In this document: one piece after another, positions 54,116 to 57,002 of the stretch
Layout of the letters: every line of letters begins with the position of its first letter
Position numbering within the stretch: position 1 is the stretch's first letter
From: CAYRFF01 sp964436125
GTDB lineage: Bacteria > Bacteroidota > Bacteroidia > Chitinophagales > Saprospiraceae
DNA length: 57,002 nt
Assembly: GCA_964436125.1 (NCBI GenBank)
Contig: CAYTBT010000018.1
Span: forward strand, 1-57,002
Direction: 5' to 3'
Position numbers and translations under genes: made by a program
Notes under the pieces: generated by a model
Told to the model about the DNA's origin: nothing
Databases searched by the model: none
The model's input: only the letters and a program-made list of their open reading frames with translations

Positions 54116-55021
54116 ATGATAAAGATAGGAACAATAGATAATAAACTCGTGCATAATCGCGCAGAGTATTTACATAAAAGACTTGAAGATATTGGATTTG
54201 AATCCAGATTAGTTCACATAGACGAGGGAAATAAGCCCATATTGACTCAGAGAGATCCGAGTGGAAAATGTTTATATGTCTCTATTCTTGAAGATGCCCT
54301 AAGGGAAGAAATCATTGATGCTGCCGTATATTCTATGACGGATATTCCGACGGGCAAGGTAGAAGGGCTTCAGATTGCGGGCTTATCAGAACGAGCGGCA
54401 CCGGAAGATGTGCTGCTCGCCACGGATACGTCGATTCTCGAGAAAGGACCATTGGTATTGAATAAAGATATACGGATCGGTACTTCTTCACCGCGGATCA
54501 AGGCATTGCTCCGGCATTATTTTGACGAGGTGCAAGTCTCGGATATTTCCGGAGAGATCCCGGAGCGCATAAGTCAGTTAAAGGCCGGGCAATATGACGC
54601 CGTAATATTTGCGAAAGCTGAACTAGACAGAATAGGCTTTAAGGACGATGATATATCCATGCGCGTGCTCAGTCCACGGGAATTCATCCCCGCTCCGGCA
54701 CAAGGTGTACTCGCCTATCAATGTCGGCGTAGTGACAAGAAAACGAAGAAAATCCTTGCCAAGGTACACCAAAAAGACGTCGCTGAACTCACCAATGTCG
54801 AACGCAGCATCCTCAGGACGCTCGGCGGCACCTATGAACTTCCTCTGGGGGTTTTCTGTGAACCGAAAGGGAATAATTTTCAAGCGCATGCAGCATACAG
54901 GAATCCTGAGGTCGATAATGGAGAAATGCTTATAGCGCGTGCTATACATCCGGGCACATTTGAGCTCGCCAATACGATACTTGCGCAATTCCAGGAGGAG
55001 GAAACGGTCGAATATGAATAA
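54116..55021 (+). CDS. HemC-like protein lacking the cofactor cysteine
   Basis: The ATG at 54116 is chosen over 54098 because the family starts with this strand (MIKIGT). The 301-residue protein follows hydroxymethylbilane synthase over its whole length (SILEDALREEIIDAAVYSMTD region, IGTSSPRIKALL at 121-132, QYDAVIFAKAELDRIG, PAPAQGVLAY). Yet key residues differ: the cofactor-binding Cys of GGC is Thr239 (GGTYELP), the Arg of the first loop is Ile7, the Lys of HSMKD is Thr75, and the second Arg of GTSSLRR is Ile128; Asp76 and Arg127 remain. It is unlikely to make hydroxymethylbilane. It overlaps the next gene by 8 bases. Confidence 0.85.
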   Translation: MIKIGTIDNKLVHNRAEYLHKRLEDIGFESRLVHIDEGNKPILTQRDPSGKCLYVSILEDALREEIIDAAVYSMTDIPTGKVEGLQIAGLSERAAPEDVLLATDTSILEKGPLVLNKDIRIGTSSPRIKALLRHYFDEVQVSDISGEIPERISQLKAGQYDAVIFAKAELDRIGFKDDDISMRVLSPREFIPAPAQGVLAYQCRRSDKKTKKILAKVHQKDVAELTNVERSILRTLGGTYELPLGVFCEPKGNNFQAHAAYRNPEVDNGEMLIARAIHPGTFELANTILAQFQEEETVEYE

Positions 55022-55610
55022 GGATAGATATCTCGTCTTTGATTGTTCAGCTATAGGCAAGCCTAAACGGTGGAATGCGCCGCACACGGACACTTTTAAT
55101 TGGCCGCGCATGATCCACCTTGCCTACCGACAGTATGACGATGAATATAATCTCCTCGATGAAGGGAGTGATCTCGTGGACTTGATGGGTATGGAACTCC
55201 CCTATGAAACGGCTAGATTATCAGGCATAGATCAACAGATGATCGATGAAGAAGGAAGGCCTGTTAAAGAAATTCTAGCCGAATTTCAGGAGGTAATCGA
55301 TGAGAGCAATTATTTATTTGCCTTCAATATGCGTTTCAATTTTAATGTATTAGCGGCTGCTTTTTATCGTGCAGGCATTGAAAACCGGCTTTTTCAGCTG
55401 GAAAAATACTGCATTATGAAGGAAAGTACTTATTTCTGCAAGCTTCCGGGCAAAGATGGCCGGTATAAATGGCCTACGCTTCAAGAACTCCACCAGAAAG
55501 TATTCGGTACCAAGTATGAAAATGTCAATCGTGCCGATGCAGATGTCAAGGCGGCTGCTGACTGCCTCTTTAAGCTTATCGAGATGGATGAAATCGATAT
55601 TTTTTATTGA
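55014..55610 (+). CDS. DEDDh exonuclease-like protein with lost catalytic residues
   Basis: The ATG at 55014 overlaps the end of the HemC-like gene and gives 198 residues. The fold of the DnaQ-like 3'-5' exonuclease is recognisable: YLVFDCSAIGKP (6-17), FAFNMRFNFNVL (102-113), KWPTLQELHQKVFG and NRADADVKAAADC (172-184). Of the five catalytic residues, D10 and D177 remain, whereas the Exo I Glu is Ser12, the Exo II Asp is Asn109 and the Exo III His is Asn172. Nuclease activity is therefore doubtful; a binding role is possible. Confidence 0.85.
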   Translation: MNKDRYLVFDCSAIGKPKRWNAPHTDTFNWPRMIHLAYRQYDDEYNLLDEGSDLVDLMGMELPYETARLSGIDQQMIDEEGRPVKEILAEFQEVIDESNYLFAFNMRFNFNVLAAAFYRAGIENRLFQLEKYCIMKESTYFCKLPGKDGRYKWPTLQELHQKVFGTKYENVNRADADVKAAADCLFKLIEMDEIDIFY

Positions 55611-55689
55611 TTACAGAATTCGTGATGCATTCAGAATGAAAGGTCCTAGAGGGGATTTATAACTTAAATTTCTCCAGTCCAGAAATGGT

Positions 55690-55741
55690 CCTCGTGATTA
55701 AAGCTTCCTGCTGGACCTTGATTCCATTGAGCAACACGAGG
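55690..55741. repeat. Short inverted repeat between convergent genes
   Basis: CCTCGTG (55690-55696) and CACGAGG (55735-55741) flank a 38-base loop, between the exonuclease-like gene and the end of the integrase gene. It could be a weak terminator or a recombination site; no T-run. Confidence 0.4.
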
Positions 55742-55750
55742 CGAATACCT

Positions 55751-56833
55751 TTACATAAAGTCCAATGGACTCTTAATTTTTCGCTTAGCCGCATCGCTGA
55801 GATGGGTATAAAGCATTGTCGTTTTAATATTCTTATGCCCCAGTAAATCTTGCACAAATCGAATATCCGTTCCCTGTTCAATCAGATGCGTAGCATAAGA
55901 ATGGCGTAGACTATGAATACCGACCTTTTTCTTTATGCGGGCTTTTTTCATAGCTGTTTTAAAAACCTGTTGGACACTTCTTTTGGAATATTGCCCTCCG
56001 TATTGACCTTCAAATAGATAGTCTGTAGGCTTATATTCTGTATAATATTCTCTGAGTTCATCAAGGACAGATTCAGGAAGAACGGCGTACCGGTCCTTTT
56101 TCCCTTTCCCTTGCCTTATGAGAACCTGCATACGATCACTATCAATATCGGAGATTTTTATATTTACTACTTCGCTTACCCGGAGCCCCATTCCATAGCA
56201 CAATTTCATCAACAACTTATGCTTCTTATTCTCGATGGTCTTAAACATGCGCTTAATCTCCCGGATAGAAAGGGACTTGGGAAGCTTGCTCGGTTTCTTT
56301 GGTCGAGGAATATTTACAAAGAGCTTTTGCTTCCCCAATACCTTTTCATAATAAAACTTCAAGGCATTAATCCGACTATGCAGAGTAGCTTCAGAAAGTT
56401 TTAACACATTTTTGCAATAGAGTAGGTAAGCACGCAGTTTTTCCGCATCCAGACTCTTCACATCAACACCTTTAATAAGCTTGAGAAGCTGTATAAATTC
56501 ATTGACATAAGTGCGGATAGTGTTATCACTATAGCCCATCAGCTGTAGTTGCTCGACATAGCGTTTCAATTCCGGTTGATTAATCGCATGTATTTTGCTG
56601 ACATTCTGTAAACTGAAATACGACAGCCCCATATTAAAGCGTTTCCGGTAAAACGCAGTGTCCGGTACATACCAGCATTTTTCCGAGCTACTCCATGTAG
56701 CTTTCGCAAACTTTTTCAGGTGCCTAATCAACTCCCGGTCATAAGGAAACTGAATCCAGATTACATTTTTCCCCTTATGTATACCGGCTTCAAAAGTATA
56801 TTTATCCGCATTAAACTTGTCAGAAAATTTCAT
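55751..56833 (-). CDS. Tyrosine recombinase/integrase
   Basis: The ATG at 56833 is chosen, giving 360 residues; an upstream in-frame ATG would add 18 hydrophobic residues. Residues 10-75 form an extra N-terminal domain (WIQFPYDRELIRHLKKFAK), 85-165 the core-binding SAM-like domain, and 185-360 the catalytic domain with Arg218 (GMGLRVSE), Lys near 243 (GKGKKDR), HSLR (307-310), His333 (LGHKN) and the nucleophile Tyr342 (YTH). All catalytic residues are present. It is not XerC/XerD in layout. Its element, if any, would extend beyond the window edge; direct repeats ATGCGCA lie upstream at 56880 and 56902. Confidence 0.92.
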   Translation of the reverse strand: MKFSDKFNADKYTFEAGIHKGKNVIWIQFPYDRELIRHLKKFAKATWSSSEKCWYVPDTAFYRKRFNMGLSYFSLQNVSKIHAINQPELKRYVEQLQLMGYSDNTIRTYVNEFIQLLKLIKGVDVKSLDAEKLRAYLLYCKNVLKLSEATLHSRINALKFYYEKVLGKQKLFVNIPRPKKPSKLPKSLSIREIKRMFKTIENKKHKLLMKLCYGMGLRVSEVVNIKISDIDSDRMQVLIRQGKGKKDRYAVLPESVLDELREYYTEYKPTDYLFEGQYGGQYSKRSVQQVFKTAMKKARIKKKVGIHSLRHSYATHLIEQGTDIRFVQDLLGHKNIKTTMLYTHLSDAAKRKIKSPLDFM

Positions 56834-57002
56834 CACTATGCAATTATATAAAAAATACGCAACAGCGAATATACAAAATATGCGCATTGCGTCAATACTT
56901 TATGCGCAAGTTCTATAAAACTTTGTAGATCATGCCCCATAATAGTTGTAGGAAAATTAGGATAGTAAAGAGGAAAGTGGTATTATTGCGTATATATATG
57001 AG

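Larger units (their letters stand above)
3254..56710. repeat. Dispersed motif TTTGCGNAAGC, 17 exact copies
   Basis: Plus-strand copies start at 3254, 14978, 18795, 20366, 28190, 39491, 42692, 48304 and 54608; minus-strand copies occupy the 11 bases from 13727, 23704, 30117, 35658, 40954, 46333, 53608 and 56700. The variable base is G in 8, T in 4, A in 3 and C in 2. The base before is A in 14 of 17 and the base after is T in 11 of 17, giving ATTTGCGNAAGCT. Five copies are intergenic (3254, 13727, 23704, 40954, 48304). The others fall in genes in several reading frames. Found by eye, so a few copies could be missing. Confidence 0.85.

Noticed and set aside
54939..55013. Longer N-terminus for the exonuclease-like gene
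   Set aside because: The extra 25 residues lie inside the HemC-like gene in another frame and have no similarity to the family; the ATG at 55014 fits the expected first strand.
3254..56710. TTTGCGNAAGC as a by-product of codon use or of the TAnnTTTG promoter box
   Set aside because: Genic copies occur in several frames and both orientations, and only the copy at 3254 coincides with a promoter box.

Overview
The window is a stretch of chromosome from a Bacteroidota bacterium, most likely a Saprospiria/Cytophaga-like lineage. The evidence is the type IX secretion (T9SS) C-terminal domains on six proteins, SprB repeats, a gliding-type C-terminal domain, the fused lpxC/fabZ gene, an Omp28-related protein, and promoters of the Bacteroidota type (TTG...TAnnTTTG). 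The sequence is moderately AT-rich. No tRNA, rRNA or CRISPR array was seen.

Layout. 0.2-12.1 kb holds three giant secreted SprB-repeat proteins, two co-oriented and one convergent; a decayed 5' piece of a group II intron sits behind the terminator of the convergent gene. 12.3-25.1 kb is mostly housekeeping: ffh, a DUF3293 gene, yidC, gpsA, a prolyl oligopeptidase, a low-molecular-weight phosphatase, trkA-trkH and mnmE. 25.1-38 kb carries an OmpA-like lipoprotein, an M43 protease, a flippase, two T9SS cargo proteins, a VWA membrane protein, an exported protein of a family often labelled asparagine synthetase B, an AI-2E-type permease and a small permease. 38.1-38.8 kb is a mosaic of heptamer and hexamer tandem repeats, with a shorter relative right behind mnmE at 25.1-25.4 kb. 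38.9-42.2 kb encodes paaG, paaH and a thiolase (beta-oxidation-like steps). 42.4-47.6 kb has an exopolysaccharide-initiating sugar transferase, a lipoprotein, a small membrane protein and alaS. 48.4-54 kb has an M23 peptidase, an Fe-S APS reductase, a MerR regulator, and the operon lpxD - lpxC/fabZ - ABC ATPase. 54.1-55.6 kb has two overlapping genes that look like dead enzymes (a HemC-like and a DEDD exonuclease-like protein). A tyrosine recombinase closes the window.

Most notable. (1) The degenerate 11-mer TTTGCGNAAGC occurs 17 times on both strands, in genes (several reading frames) and between genes, where roughly 0.1 would be expected by chance. It behaves like an uptake-signal or chromosome-architecture motif. 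(2) The heptamer repeat mosaics share a 35-bp core at three places. (3) The overlapping HemC-like/exonuclease-like pair has lost its catalytic residues. (4) A group II intron relic starts directly after a rho-independent terminator.
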